DNA of 64,000 nucleotides from Strigamia acuminata (GCA_949358305.1 OX442321.1:10069605-10133604); one strand, 5' to 3'; shown: positions 37,982 through 50,520, counted from the stretch's first letter. Numbers and translations are program-made. Notes: generated by a model from the letters alone, not told the origin.

Positions 37982-38624
37982 GATTATGAGAAAGAAAAAG
38001 GTTCACTGCCGTTTCCAAGCACCTCACACACAGGTTTCCACCCACAGCTAATAGCGGAAGAAGAGATCCGCCATAGACGACTCACTTAACGTATCCATAC
38101 GCCACCAAAGTTTTAAATCCCTATCTTCTATTCAAATACTTGTTGTAGATATAAAACTAATTATTTATTTTATTTTAATAAATGTGCATGTATAAATAAA
38201 ATTACTGGACAGATTTTTCGCGCGTGTAAATTTTGGTATTTAATTTCCTTTGATTGGAACTATTTTCATGACGAATTTTTAAAAAAATATTGAGTGAGAC
38301 GGTCTCAATTCTCCTTAGAGGGGTCCGCTGAATTGCTCCTACCTAAAGGTGACATCATAAGCAAGAATTTGGAAGCCATGAGTAACGTCACGTGTGGGGA
38401 ATTCTCAGATATGCTCTGATACCAAGATTTCGAAATGTAACATGAAACCCAGTTAACTGATCACTTGTTTCATGAATTTATCACTAGAGTGATTTACTTT
38501 TTTAACCAAAATAAAATACAACTTTAAGAATTGAAGAAAAAATAAAACGAAAAAATTTTTTTTATTAGTCATTCAAAATGCTAAAAAGATATACATCAGC
38601 AGAAATACATTAACTGTTAAAAAT
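37982..38624. other. profilin 5' flank and GTF2F2 3' flank
   Basis: About 640 bp. The part next to profilin (37982-38110) is the likely promoter; the rest is AT-rich. No repeat or gene is recognised. Confidence 0.45.
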
Positions 38625-39939
38625 CTAATCGTCGGATTGTTCTTTGTAGTGTCTGTATTCCGGTTTAAGTTCCCACATATTTTTGTGAGGATTTTTCAAG
38701 TTGTAATTACAAAACTCCTTCAGTATCTCTTTTAGATAAGTCTGAAAAATAAACAAAATCACAAAATTAATAACAACAGAATATAAATTTTTTCAAAAAG
38801 CTCACAATAGGTTGCCTAGTTATGCGAACTAAATCCTTGATGTTATAATATTGATGTTTTTCAAACGCTGCGAACAGCATTTCCATCACTTTGTCTTTGT
38901 CTTCTCTCGATTTCTTTCCTTCGGATTTCTTCATTTGTTCAAATTCGATCTAAAATACAAAGAAAATTATAAAATCAATTAATATTTAACTTTACAACCG
39001 AGTAATTTATTATCAAAAGTACATTATTTTTGTGATCCGATACTGGTTTATACGAATTTACAATCCGATCGAGTTGTTTGACTGTGCGTAGCGGTTGACT
39101 TGCACGAAAAATCGACTGCCTACGAATAAATAAATAAATAAATATAAATAAATAAATAAACAAAAATATTCCTTTTATTAATAAACTTTAAATTAATACT
39201 TTTTTAATTTCATATAATCCATGTCGTTGTGCGAAGGTCGACATTCCGCTTTCTCAACCACCTTTCCTTCTAAACATAACTTATCTAAAAAGAAAAAGTA
39301 AAAAAAAATGCATGTTTAATACTGTACATTTGTGTACACAACATTCCTTTATGCCAGCTAGGTGTTAGGGAAGTAGCTAAATATAACTTGCTTTTTCAAA
39401 AATGAAAAAAAAAAACTTGTCAACGCGACTCCAAATATAGAATAATGGATTATTATATTTATATTTTCACAAATCAGCACTTGAGTTTTCAAAAACAAGT
39501 TTTTTTTCCTTTTTCTAGATTCCGTACCTCCAGACTGAGAATATACTGCCAAGCTTTGAGCGTTGTTATTGGATAAAACGAATTTGTGTTCCTTTGGAAT
39601 TGGAGTATCATCGGCGCTTTCTTTAATTGCTGCTACGAAATCGTGTAAGACGAATCGAACATCAATTGCAGATCCAGAGGACGGCGAGTTAACTCTAAAA
39701 ATATTTAACAGTTACTTCAATAAACGTCGTAAATATCAATTTACTTTTTAATTGCTAATTTTCCAACTTCAGCACTACTCGATTTATTCCACCTTGTTGA
39801 TATGTACTTCGGCACCTAAGAAAATTAAGAAATCATTTTTTTATTAAATTAGAAAAATGTTTTTTTTTAAATAACATACTTTGACCAGCCACAATCCTCT
39901 GGTCCCATTGACACAATCCAGATCTTTTTCGGCACTCAT
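38625..39939 (-). CDS. GTF2F2: TFIIF beta subunit (RAP30), 246 aa
   Basis: Small subunit of TFIIF, which escorts RNA polymerase II into the pre-initiation complex. Seven exons (minus): 39939-39880, 39815-39745, 39694-39528, 39284-39200, 39119-39023, 38949-38806, 38741-38625; 246 codons (human 249). The N-terminal dimerisation half includes GLWLVKVPKYIS and EVGKLAIKK, then HKFVLSN and GKVVEKAECRP. The C-terminal winged helix includes FEKHQYYNIKDLVRITRQP, YLKEILKE and WELKPEYRHY. All match RAP30 in order. The start ATG gives MSAEKDLD, the usual N-terminus. It lies head to head with RFC4, 231 bp between start codons. Confidence 0.97.
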
Positions 39940-40170
39940 AGCGCCTGAAATTATCAAATCGCAACCTGCAGATTTAATTAAACAAGTACGTTGTTATTAG
40001 CAAAAACAAACGTATATAGCACCGCGCAGCAATGGCGGTAACCCTAAAAAACTAAACAAAACGACGGCAGCGACACTTAGCGACAGCTTTAGTTTATGTT
40101 TACTCCCTCACGTAGCTGCTACGATTTGCGATGGCGGGAAAACGGTGAATAAATCCGCATCTTTTTCAGC
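39940..40170. promoter_or_regulatory. bidirectional promoter of GTF2F2 and RFC4
   Basis: Only 231 bp separate the two divergent start codons, so both promoters must overlap here. The segment 40015-40135 is less AT-rich than its surroundings. No TATA box is obvious at a convincing position; the core-element type is not assigned. Confidence 0.6.
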
Positions 40171-41670
40171 ATGCAGGCTTTTTTGAAAGGAGGAAAACTT
40201 TCTCGGGATGCGAGTCAAGCTTGTACGAGCAAAACGAAAATAAGTCCTGCAAACAAGAAAGAACTGATTCCATGGGTTGAAAAATAGTATGACACCACGA
40301 TATTTTTGTTTGACCATATATTGTTAACATTTGTTTATTTTTCTGATTTAAGTCGACCCAAAACTGTAGATGAAGTTGCTTATCAGGACGAAGTTGTTGC
40401 AGTATTAAAGAAATCTCTTAAAGGAGCTGATGTAATCACGTAAATAGTCGAAATTTAAGTTATTCTTTTATTAAATTAACATTACATTTTAGCTTCCAAA
40501 TTTATTGTTTTATGGTCCACCCGGTACAGGAAAGACATCAACCATTCTTGCAGCTGCGAGAGAATTGTTCGGGTAATGAAAATCGAATTAATGACTAAGG
40601 AATTACGACTAAATGTTTGTTTTTGCAGGGATTTATATCGAACACGAGTGCTGGAATTAAACGCGTCGGATGAACGTGGAATCCAAGTGATCAGAGATAA
40701 AGTCAAAACGTTTGCGCAGGTTACAGCTAACAGTTCGCATTCCGAGTATGAAATTGCATTTTGGAAATTCAATATTTTTTACTCAGATATTTCTATTTTA
40801 GTGGGAAACCATGCCCACCTTTTAAAATCATAATTTTAGATGAAGCTGACTCCATGACGTCAGCCGCTCAGGCTGCTTTACGAAGAACGATGGAAAAACA
40901 CGCAAAGACGACAAGATTTTGTCTTCTATGCAATTATGTCAGCAAGATTATCGAACCGTTGACGTCCCGCTGTTCCAAATTTCGATTCAAGCCTTTGTTA
41001 TCCGAAATTCTTGTCAAGAGATTGACGGAAATTTGCGAAAAGGAAAATGTGAAGTGTGACGAAAAGGTAAAAATGTTAATGAAACATTAAATTGACGAGA
41101 TTGATTTCAATATTTTCATTTAGGCCATGGATACTATAGTCGAAACGTCCGAAGGAGATTTAAGAAAAGCTATAACGTACCTACAAAGTGCACACAGACT
41201 CAAGGGAGACACCGGGGTCACTGTGAATGATGTGTACGAGATTAGCGGAGTCATTCCTGACAAGTGGATCAGGGAAATGCTCGCCGTTTGTAAATCAAAT
41301 TCGTACGAGAAATTGGATAAATTTATTAAGGTATTATTAATTAATAAATTGCTTTTGTTATATTTTTTAAATTTTTTATTTATATTGTATTTAATAGACA
41401 TTGATGGCTGAAGGATATTGTGCGTATCAGTTGATTCTTCAGGTTCATTTGCACGTTGTGTCGGAAAGCTCTTACACGGACAAACAAAGATCAGTTATAT
41501 CGGAAAAATTAGCAGTAAGCATTATTAAGTGAGATAATTTTACGATATTTTATTTTAACTTGACTTTTATACAGTTGTGCGATCACAAATTACTCGATGG
41601 CGCGGACGAGTATTTACAAACTATGGATTTAGCTACGACCATTATGAAACAAATTTGTCATAATTCGTAA
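40171..41670 (+). CDS. RFC4: replication factor C subunit 4-type clamp-loader ATPase, 358 aa
   Basis: Subunit of the RFC clamp loader that opens PCNA on primer-template DNA. Eight exons (plus): 40171-40286, 40353-40431, 40493-40572, 40629-40745, 40802-41066, 41124-41330, 41398-41514, 41575-41670; 358 codons (human RFC4 363). Seen: the N-terminal MQAFLKGG typical of RFC4, RFC box II/III with Walker [26 protein letters not shown], Walker [12 protein letters not shown], the arginine-finger region [13 protein letters not shown], and [16 protein letters not shown]. The small subunits resemble one another; the N-terminus and SVISEKLA-type C-terminus favour RFC4. The 3' end lies 125 bp from the convergent DNAJC15-like gene. 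Confidence 0.95.
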
Positions 41671-41794
41671 TAAATTGTTACAATTCATGTCCATTTACAA
41701 AATAAGGTGTTTAATAAAATTTCAGTACATAACACTTCGAATTTATTTGTATCATTACTAGGAAAAAACAACTAAAAACTTGAAGAAATTGTTG

Positions 41795-42328
41795 CTAGCT
41801 CGTTTTTCTACTTTCTAACAAATTTTTTGCTTCGGTAATTTTACTTCCTAAATAAGGAGAACCACCACGATCAGGATGATTTATTGTTACTAATCTTAAG
41901 TAAGCTGCTTTGATTTTAGATTTGCTGGCTGAAGGACTAGAAATTATTCATAAGTAAAATTCTAACATTAATTTATTGTAATATTAATTTTACCTAATGC
42001 CTAAAATTAATCCTGCTTCCCGCCTAGACATGCTCGGTTCAAAACCTCCCTTGTAATACCGACTACCAGTAAAAGCCTAAAAAATATAATATATTAGGAA
42101 AATGACACTATATAAGAAAATAACACAAAATAAGAAATGAACCTCCGTTGGCAGAGATTTCAGCTGTTGCTTCAACGCTTCTTGAAGAGGGCCTGCAATT
42201 CTAAATGCATATCGTCCAGCGAAACCAATTGCAGCTAGTCCAAGGCCTGCTAAAATGAGCCCACTAGACTAAAATAAAAAATTAATTAATTTAGTTTTCA
42301 ATTAGATTTCATCAGAATCACGAACCAT
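41795..42328 (-). CDS. DNAJC15/TIM14-type mitochondrial J-protein, about 117 aa
   Basis: Inner-membrane J-protein that stimulates mtHsp70 at the TIM23 import motor. Exons (minus): 42328-42326 (ATG only in the short model), 42268-42143, 42076-41995, 41937-41795; the joined frame is 117 codons. A transmembrane segment ([20 protein letters not shown]) is followed by [20 protein letters not shown], then the J domain with [21 protein letters not shown]; the essential HPD is present. [12 protein letters not shown] resembles DNAJC15 more than DNAJC19. The frame stays open upstream of the ATG (42329-42408, after an acceptor), so an N-terminal extension as in DNAJC15 is possible; its first exon was not found. 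Two donors are unusual (GTTCGT, GTTCAT). Head to head with EARS2. Confidence 0.9.
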
Positions 42329-42620
42329 GCTTGGATGCCTTTCAATGGCGCGAACGCGTGTAATGTCTGTTGCCAGTTTAAGGGGTTTATATCTCGTAAC
42401 TTCAAAACCTGTAAATGATAACGTAGTAATAGTTATTTCTTATAATTACTCGATACAATACCTTCTATACGAATCTTTCATAATAATTGCTGTCGAAAAA
42501 GTTAAGTCGCCATGTGAGCTAATGAGTAAGCCGACCGGAAATAGTATTCGAAGTTGCTGGTTAGCGCCATCTATCATTCAATCCTACTAACAAGCGATCA
42601 TTTTGTACTGATGCATTAAG
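42329..42620. promoter_or_regulatory. shared 5' region of the DNAJC15-like gene and EARS2
   Basis: 292 bp between the divergent ATGs, including an open extension of the minus-strand gene (to 42408) that may be coding or 5' UTR. The region 42510-42600 is the likely bidirectional core. Inferred from position. Confidence 0.45.
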
Positions 42621-44890
42621 ATGAAATTGTTAAACTATTTCAAGTTATATTTTTTTAATACTCGATGTTTCAGTCATTCGTGCAAAGATGTTCGTGTTCG
42701 GTTCGCACCTAGTCCAACAGGTAGTATATAATAAAAAATATATTCATCAAAATTAAATATTAAAATTTTTTTTTTAACATTTTAGGCTTCTTGCATTTGG
42801 GTGGACTGAGGACTGCCCTGTACAATTATCTGTTTGCTAGAGCATCAAATGGCACTTTTATTCTCCGTGTGGAAGATACCGATCAAACTCGAGTTATTCC
42901 CGAAGCTATAGACAAAATACAAGAAATGCTATGTTGGATGGGGATAACTGTCGATGAAGGGCCCAACAAGAGTGGAAAGTTTGGACCCTACATTCAAGTA
43001 TGGAGTCTATCTACAGTCAAAAAATATTAATTGTGATGATTGTGATAATTTCAGTCTCAAAGATTAAATATCTACCAGAACGCAGCTAAAGTTTTAGTTG
43101 AGGTTCGTAAATAAATGAATATAATTTAATTTGCCTTAAAAATAAATTTAATTCGTTTTAGACTGGTGCTGCATATAAGTGTTTTTGCACGGAAAAGCGG
43201 TTGGAACTTATTCGGAAAGAATGTGCTAAACGAAACGAGACTCCACGCTACGACAACCACTGCCGACATTTAACTCGTGAAGAAATAGAAACGAAATTGG
43301 CTCAAAAACAACAACACGTTATACGATTTAAGGTACACAGCACGTAACTTAAATTACTTTTTAATACGGATTTTCTTTCCTTTACTGCAACAGCTCGATG
43401 ATGAGCCCGTAACATTTGAAGATTTGGTTTACGGACCACTAACAATGAATATTGGAATCCACGAGGGTGATTTTGTAAGTCAGTTTTTCTGTTCAAATAG
43501 AGTTAATAAAAATATTTTTAAAATTTATAAGGTTGTTCTGAAATCAGACGGCTACCCCACGTACCATTTAGCAAATATCGTAGACGACCAGCTAATGAAA
43601 ATAACCCATGTTCTCCGAGGTGTGGTGCGTATCGAAGAGAATTTCTAAATTCTTTCAACGTTTTTAAATTTAAATTGTTCTTCTAGGAATGGCAAACGTC
43701 TACGCCCAAACACATACTCCTACACAAGGCATTAAATCAAGAACCACCAAACTACGCTCATCTTCCACTCATCATCAATAAGTAATAGCGGATAAACACT
43801 CATTTTTATGCGAAATAATTACATATTTTTTGCCACACTAGAGATGGGAAAAAATTATCAAAACGTCAACAAGATATTCATTTGGAAAGTTTCAAAAGCA
43901 GAGGTTATCATCCAAACGCCATTTTGAATTTTTTAATACGAGTTGGAGGCGGATGCGGACATTTGGACGATACAATTTACACGATGAATGACCTAATAAA
44001 CAAGGTAATTGAACGTACTAAAGTTTTGTTTCTGTGTATATAGTATAGTATTAAATTTATTTCCCTTAAGTTTTCTTTGAAAAATATTAGAAACACTCCT
44101 TCACGTTTAGAACCGGAGCGGTTAGATACGATAAATCAAATGCACATTCATACAATGTTAGAAAAAAGTGTCGATACAAAATTATTGGTGAATCAAGTAC
44201 GGCAATTAGTACAAAATACTTTCAGTGAACGGTAAGCATTTTTTAACTGAATATTAAGAGCACTTTTTTTTAAATAAAATTATATTAAGACTAGGGAATA
44301 GTAAGTTGCAAGCTGACATTCTGCAAGATGAGAATGTGGAGAGGATTTTGCAATGGAGTAAACCTCGAATTTCTGTGTTACAAGATCTTGTTAAGCCAGA
44401 TTTACAATTTCTTTGGCTGGTTTCTGATAACATCGATTTGCCGCCACCCACACAAGACTCGAGTAACTGATCTATAAGTAGTTTAGATTTTAACTAAAAT
44501 AACATTTTTTTTTGTTACATATTAGAAGCTGCACTCAAAAAAGTTTCAATTATTTTGGAAAGAATTGATACTGAGCAGTTTAGTCAGGAAATATTGAATA
44601 AACATTTAAGAAAATTGTCTACGGATGAGAAAATTAAATATAGTTGGTTGATGAAACTTCTTCGGTTTGTTTTAAGCAGTTTAGAGGTAAAATCATTACT
44701 GTATTTTTAAAACTTATTTGAAAATTATTTTATTAACGTTCTCCTGTAGGAAGGACCACAGGTTGCAGAAATGATGGCAATTCTAGGCAAACAAGCAACT
44801 TTAGTTCGGCTAAATCGTTGCCATAATTCGTTTGTCGACAAGGAATGTACAGCTAATGAAATTAAGTCAACAAAATCGGACATAAATTGA
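42621..44890 (+). CDS. EARS2: mitochondrial glutamyl-tRNA synthetase, 532 aa
   Basis: Class I synthetase charging mitochondrial tRNA-Glu. Twelve exons (plus): 42621-42720, 42786-42997, 43055-43102, 43162-43332, 43394-43474, 43532-43624, 43687-43781, 43842-44004, 44071-44231, 44290-44462, 44526-44686, 44750-44890; 532 codons (human 523). The first about 22 residues are a basic/hydrophobic mitochondrial leader. Then come [20 protein letters not shown] (HIGH-type motif HLGG), RVEDTDQTR and [13 protein letters not shown]. The KMSKS-type motif is [11 protein letters not shown]. The C-terminal anticodon-binding domain is helical and complete. The ATG is the first in frame and gives the expected leader. 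Its stop lies 106 bp from that of convergent TM9SF2. Confidence 0.97.
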
Positions 44891-44995
44891 AATTTTCGTA
44901 TTAAACTGTGTACAGACAAAATAAAAATAAAACTAATCATCAAAATAACCTTAATATTTTTTCTTTTTAAAAGGCCAATAAATACAAATTTAAAC

Positions 44996-47953
44996 TTAGT
45001 CGACTTTAACCACACTGTAAATTTTGCGTACAAACCAAAAACAAGCGAAAAATCCCATTGTTCCTATAAAATAAATAAAAACATTAAAATAAAAACACCA
45101 ATAAACCTAAATAACTATCCTACCAGTCAAGAGGAAAAAGAGAAAAACCATAATACACGTGTAGCCAAAATAGAGCAGTGTTGATACAAATCCTTCTATG
45201 CTGAGTTTGGTTACAAAATAATGGATGCAATAAATAAACAAATAGAAAGCTGTGAAACCACTTGTCAAAAACGATCGCCACCACCAGTGATAATCCTAAA
45301 GAGAAAAAACAATACATTAAATACATTATGACATACAAACCCATTAAACTCTCACTTCGGCACATAAGTGAAAATAACACAGCAAAATTGTTGTTTCAGA
45401 GCACGTGATAACCAATATAATAAAAACCAAAAACAGAAAACCAAACATGTAATACATTTGATTAGACCTGAAATGAGTCCGAGAAATAAATTTAAAATTC
45501 TGCAAGTTTGCACCACAAACAAAAAACCCACCATATGCTGCTCAGTATGAAATATAGCTGAATGAATATGCATCCAAATGGCAGGACACCACCCATAACA
45601 ATTCCTGGTAGAGGCTGCGAATAGATCGATTGCTCAGGAATTTGTCTCGGAATTTGATTAGTCCGTACTGGATGCTCAATAATCTAAAAATGTATTATAA
45701 AAAACTATTTTAACATTTAATCACACCTAAAAAAAAGCAAAAACACTCGCCCTCTTTCTGAATCCAAAATATGCGCCTACAAACGTCAGGGGAAGTGAAA
45801 TGCCGAACCAAAGCGCGAGCAATGCCAACAGCGTAGTGAAGGGAATGGCAGCCGAACTGCCCATTCCCCACAAAAGTAAATTCATGGTAAAGAAAAGTAT
45901 AAACACGACCCTAAATAAAATAAAAAATGCATTATTTCAGTGAAAAACAGTTCATAAATTCCGAATTTACTTACCCAGGACAAAACAGAGATGTCAGCAA
46001 TACATTTGACTTCCACTTCTCTCCACCAAAACCTACACACACGCAACAGAACATTAAATAATGCACCATAAAGCATCAATTTCATACTTTTGTATATCCT
46101 TGAAGAAACATATCCAGCTGGTGTGCCCAAACAAACGTACAGAACCATAGAGCAAGTCATGAGCGCGCCACGATTGGCTGGAGAAAGAAATCCCAAACAG
46201 GCAAACACTAATAGAAATTCCTTCGAATTAGTAATTTGCAAAAAACGACACGAGTTTATTCGATTAAAATTTTACCTAATGTTATCAATGTCATGAACAA
46301 AACTTGAATTCCGCTTCCCAAAAAAACCGAGAGCAACATGCCCTTTCTCGGCGGTCGAAAGACATCTCCGTGGACCAATTTCCAGCCAAACTCTTCTTGC
46401 GCATCCTCCTACGATGCAGTGAGTTGAGCATCAAATAAACGTTAACATTTTTCTCCATATTTTACCCCTGATTCAATTTGATTGTAACGTGCAATGTCCT
46501 TGTGTAATGTTCTTAACATTATCATCGCGACCATTCCAGATAAAAATAAAACAATAACTAAAGAATTCAAAATACTAAACCACTGAATGTTTGCGTGCGG
46601 CATTGATTCCAAAATATAATCCCAACGTGATGACCATTTAATGTCTTGATCTTCCTGTTTTTTAAAAAAAATAAACATAGTTTTTTACAAATAACCTTGC
46701 AAGTACCGTATTAAAGATTTCACCTTGAAAAACACCGAGTAAGTGTAGTTAATGGACAGTTTGTCACCATCTTTTAAAGGATCCCCTTGAATTTCCATCG
46801 GTGGTGCGTTATCGCCACACCCTCGTGGACCCGGTGCCATGTGCTTGATACTAAAAACAAATTTTTTATTTACTATTAATTTATTAACTATAAATTACCC
46901 ACCTTTTCATGAACACTTTAGCTGATATAATCCGTCCACTGTCCTTTAAAGACGAACCCCAGTCTTCATTTGTTCCCGGATGATACGTAATAGTGATATC
47001 CACATGGTTGAATATGTAATAGCTATTAGGATTTTTATACGCCCTCTGGAATAATAAAAATACCAATAACAACTCTTAATAAGCTTATCGGAAAAAACAT
47101 GCAACATACGTTCAATACGCAAGCATATTTTGGCTTGCCGACTTTGTTGACGTAACAGCCCATGGGGAAACCAGTGGCGCAATAATTAGAACCTCCTTCT
47201 GCTTTATAGCACCATGTGACCGGCATGTTGTCAATAATCCTTTGAAATAAAGTGGAATACTCTTTTTAACGCATCAATTATTGAATTTCAATTTATACCA
47301 ATGATGATAGTAATTCATGGTCATTCCTTTCTTCAATAACGAGAGTTTGGCCGTGGATTCTTTGTTGCCGCCGACGTATTGTCTCGAGCACAAGGTAACG
47401 CATTCTTCATCCTTCCCGAACAAAATCTGTGGGTAAAACTCAAATAAATTCTCTGATCTCATCGAATGACTTCATGTTTGAATCCACCTTGTAAGGTGAA
47501 GGACGAATCCGCTCTCCAAATACTACCTGACCCAAATTTTCGACTGGCGAATCGCTCTCATCGGCCGTGCAGAAGTCGAAACTGAAATGTTGACATTTTT
47601 AATCAGAAAATTAAAAATATTTAACAGCAACAATTCTTAACTTACTGATGATATTCGTAGGGGATAACTGATTCCTCGCTGTCTAATTTGTTTACATATA
47701 ATGCCACTTTCGACTGAAATAAAAGTAAAAGAAAGTTGTTCACAGTTTCCACATTGAACACCCATGTAAAAGTGAAGCTAATAAGCCTAACATGCAGCTT
47801 CACTTTCACCGGAATAAGTACGTTTACCTTACAATTGGGTGATTCCGTGCGGCAGTAATTGACAGGTGCTAATCCGGGTAAATAAAATGCAGAAGAAAAT
47901 TCAAAGACTAGTAGAAACTTAACTACGAGCATCACCCTCGAGAGACGCGTCAT
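44996..47953 (-). CDS. TM9SF2: transmembrane 9 superfamily member 2 (nonaspanin), 659 aa
   Basis: Golgi/endosomal nine-span protein. Sixteen exons (minus), from 47953-47828, 47713-47646, 47581-47488, 47426-47299, 47239-47110, 47045-46903, 46850-46724, 46654-46466 and on to 45063-44996; 659 codons (human 663). A signal peptide precedes [12 protein letters not shown]; the luminal domain has [12 protein letters not shown] and [15 protein letters not shown]. The span region includes [38 protein letters not shown] and [17 protein letters not shown]. It ends KIYSVVKVD, the C-terminal KxD motif known to bind COPI and hold TM9 proteins in the Golgi. The intron after exon 12 (45910-45751) has a GC donor (GCGAGT). 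A partial paralogue lies at 56685-58892. Confidence 0.97.
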
Positions 47954-48614
47954 CTCGACACACGCCTATGTGTATACTTGGCTGGCTAACAGATTCCAAG
48001 CTGGCCGTAGCGCCAATCGGTCTGGTTGCAAAACAATGAATTAATCAAACTTGTGCTAAGACGCTCGGTCTAAATAGTAAATAATTTTTTTAATTTTTCT
48101 TTTATGGACGAATCCGGAAAGAATTTTCGTTAAAATCATGATCAAATTGATGCATTAAAAAAAATGAGAAAAGTTATAAGGGAATTAGAATTAGTTTCAA
48201 CTAAATTTTAATTTTCTTCTTTCTAGGTAATAAATAATAAATAAAAATAATAATAACAAATAAAAATGCGGCACCAATTTTAAATTGAGTAATTAAACTT
48301 TTAAATATTCCAGTCTATTCCAGTCTCTTTTTATTTTCAATTAAAATCAATGCAGCTGTGAAGGACTCTAGATATAGACCCATCTTTCTTTAACGTTGAA
48401 ATAGGATTAGATAGAACATGCCGATGAATAAAGTCACACAATGTTTACAAAAGTTACAAATATATTTTTATTGGTTCAAACAAAATGATTCGGAATTTCT
48501 TAAAACAAAAACGTTTAGTGAAATGAATATCAGCTTATTTTAACAACGGGCAAAATCGTATTGCAACAAACGAGAGATTATTCGGATGACGGTGATTAAA
48601 ATTAAAACAATCTG
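47954..48614. other. TM9SF2 5' flank and APC10 3' flank
   Basis: AT-rich 660-bp spacer with AATAAA-type runs near 48230-48260 that may include the APC10 3' UTR. TM9SF2 promoter expected near 47960-48060. No repeat recognised. Confidence 0.45.
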
Positions 48615-49310
48615 TCATCGAATACATCTATAACGGGCACATTCCGGACTAGTAAAACAAAGTCCCTTGATGCAGGCCATATCTGAATCTTGAACGGGCG
48701 AATGGATCTTAATCTGTCGCATGTGCGTATCTCTGCCATTCTGGTGGTTAGACAACACTGCTATTTGCACTAGAAAAGTTCGAATTGGTCTTTCGTTGGA
48801 ATCTTTCAGCGGAATTACGACCCATCCAGACGGCTCATTAAAATCAAGCACTTCTACTTCTTGAAGATCGTTGAAATGACTTCCTGTCCGGACTGAAATG
48901 CTAGATGAAGAAATACAACATTTTTAATAATCAATTATTTCACAACACAGTTAACGGTTTGATTTACCGATTCGGCGTGTAACTTTCATCCGATTTGTAA
49001 TCTGCGTATATACAAACGTTTTGAATTGTCGTTTTTTTACGGAATTGGATATTCACGAGATGAGGTTGCGGCCCGTCGGATTGCCAATACGTTTCTAAGC
49101 AGTCATCGCGAAGTTGCTCAACACCAAATCCTGCAATTAGAAATACAATAATAATAAATCGAAAAATAGCAAATTTTCACTCAATTTTTTGACCCGACCA
49201 GGCTTACAGGACGATAGTGACCAAACTGCTTGAGAACCCACTTCACGAACTTTCCCTTCCCTTGCTTCTCGATATGGGTCAATTTCTTCAATTGGTTTTA
49301 TTCCGGACAT
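48615..49310 (-). CDS. ANAPC10: anaphase-promoting complex subunit 10 (DOC1), 186 aa
   Basis: APC10 forms the D-box co-receptor of the APC/C with CDC20/CDH1. Three exons (minus): 49310-49199, 49130-48968, 48900-48615; 186 codons (human 185). The DOC domain is evident: [61 protein letters not shown] and [19 protein letters not shown]. It ends RCIR; the C-terminal Ile-Arg tail that docks on CDC27/APC3 is kept. The ATG at 49310 is chosen; the frame extends upstream without Met. The middle loop before the tail ([11 protein letters not shown]) differs from vertebrates. Confidence 0.97.
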
Positions 49311-49517
49311 CGGCACAAGCAATATGTTATTTATTATAATTATAACGTATTTTTAAAAATAGTCGCAGCGAAAACGTATGGTCGTTTCCATATCTGAGAA
49401 AGTAAACAGCACAAGCGCCGTACGAACTAAAAAGCAAAATTAAATTCTGCCATCTATTGGGATTTTATTGTATTTCACAAGTGCAAGCAGATTACCAGAA
49501 AGTTTCACTATAAAATC

Positions 49518-49744
49518 CAGGGGGTACGACCTATAATCTGCGTGTCAGAGATTCGAATCTTTCATAGGATTCGGAAAGATTTAGATGATTATTTTAATAA
49601 AAACGTCGAAAATATTTTAACCTTTGTCCAATTTCCGACAAAAAATTCAAAAATTTGATAAAATGAACAGATTGGGGGATTCGGAGATGCAAGGATTCGG
49701 AACGGAATTCGAAAGCCCATGTCAGAGATTCGGTTGAATGTCGT
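49518..49744 (+). repeat. left terminal miniature-element copy of the composite
   Basis: About 227 bp, similar throughout to 55576-55811 in the same orientation (shared AATCTGCGTGTCAGAGATTC and CCCATGTCAGAGATTCGGTT). The outer end is intact (CAGGGGGTACGAC). The inner end reads GTCGTTGTACGAACC and no longer matches the inverted repeat. Confidence 0.85.
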
Positions 49745-50285
49745 TGTACGAACCGCCACTAGGTGGAAAATTAAAATAGAGCAGAAATAATATTTAATAA
49801 AAATCAATTTATGGTCATTTTGTACCTATAAATCAATTTATGTAGTTTATAGGGATGATGATAAAGAGATTTGGTCGTAATCACGAAATCGTTACGACTA
49901 TGGAGTGTTCGACTGCAAAAATCGCGGTTATTATGTAATCTGATGTAATGTCACGTGGGAAAGGGGAAAGGTCACGCACACGCGCAGTAGTGGCTGATTT
50001 CTAAGCCAATCACAGCGACCTCAAGTAGGACAGAAAGTTAGAGTTAGACTGCATTGTGGGAAGAAGACTAGTAAGACGTAGTCTGACGTAATGTCCTACG
50101 ACAACAGCAACCATTGGTGGTATATTTAGAATTAATCTTCAGTCATCCAATGACTTCGAGGTGGGAAATACAATTTGTTTATTTTTACTGTATGTATTGT
50201 ATGTAAACTGTATGTAGTTAAGATTCTGAATTTTCGAAAATTGACTATTTACAACTGAATGGATATTGGTAATCATCATCAATGA
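49745..50285. other. composite cargo: unique-looking segment
   Basis: No coding frame or repeat recognised. The part 49935-50110 is relatively GC-rich (GGTCACGCACACGCGCAGTA) and contains paired motifs AATCTGATGTAATGTCACG and GTCTGACGTAATGTCCTACG. Confidence 0.35.
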
Positions 50286-50520
50286 AGCAATGAATGCTGG
50301 TCCAGTGCTGGACTGGCCCGGCGGGCTACCGGGAGTTTCCCAGTGGCCCGTGGCCGCTGTGGTCTGTCGCGGCCTGCTGTGGTCTGTCCCGACTTCATTA
50401 ATTGTGGCCCGAACACCCAGATTTCCCGGCAATAAATTCGTTCCCAGTCCAGCCCTGTGCTGGTCTTCAATGAAGCAGTAAATGTTGGTCATCAATGAAG
50501 TAGTGGATGTTGGTCACTAA
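50277..50520 (+). repeat. short tandem repeat, about 25-bp unit, interrupted by a hAT element
   Basis: Units of the form CATCAATGAAGCAGTAAATG plus TTGGT recur about four times on both sides of the miniature element at 50302-50457. Confidence 0.6.
50302..50457 (-). mobile_element. hAT-type miniature element with 8-bp target duplication TGCTGGTC
   Basis: Starts CAGTGCTGGACTGGCCCGG and ends CCCAGTCCAGCCCTG, near-perfect inverted ends. TGCTGGTC lies directly on both sides. GC-rich and non-coding. Same family as 8210-8380. Confidence 0.85.
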
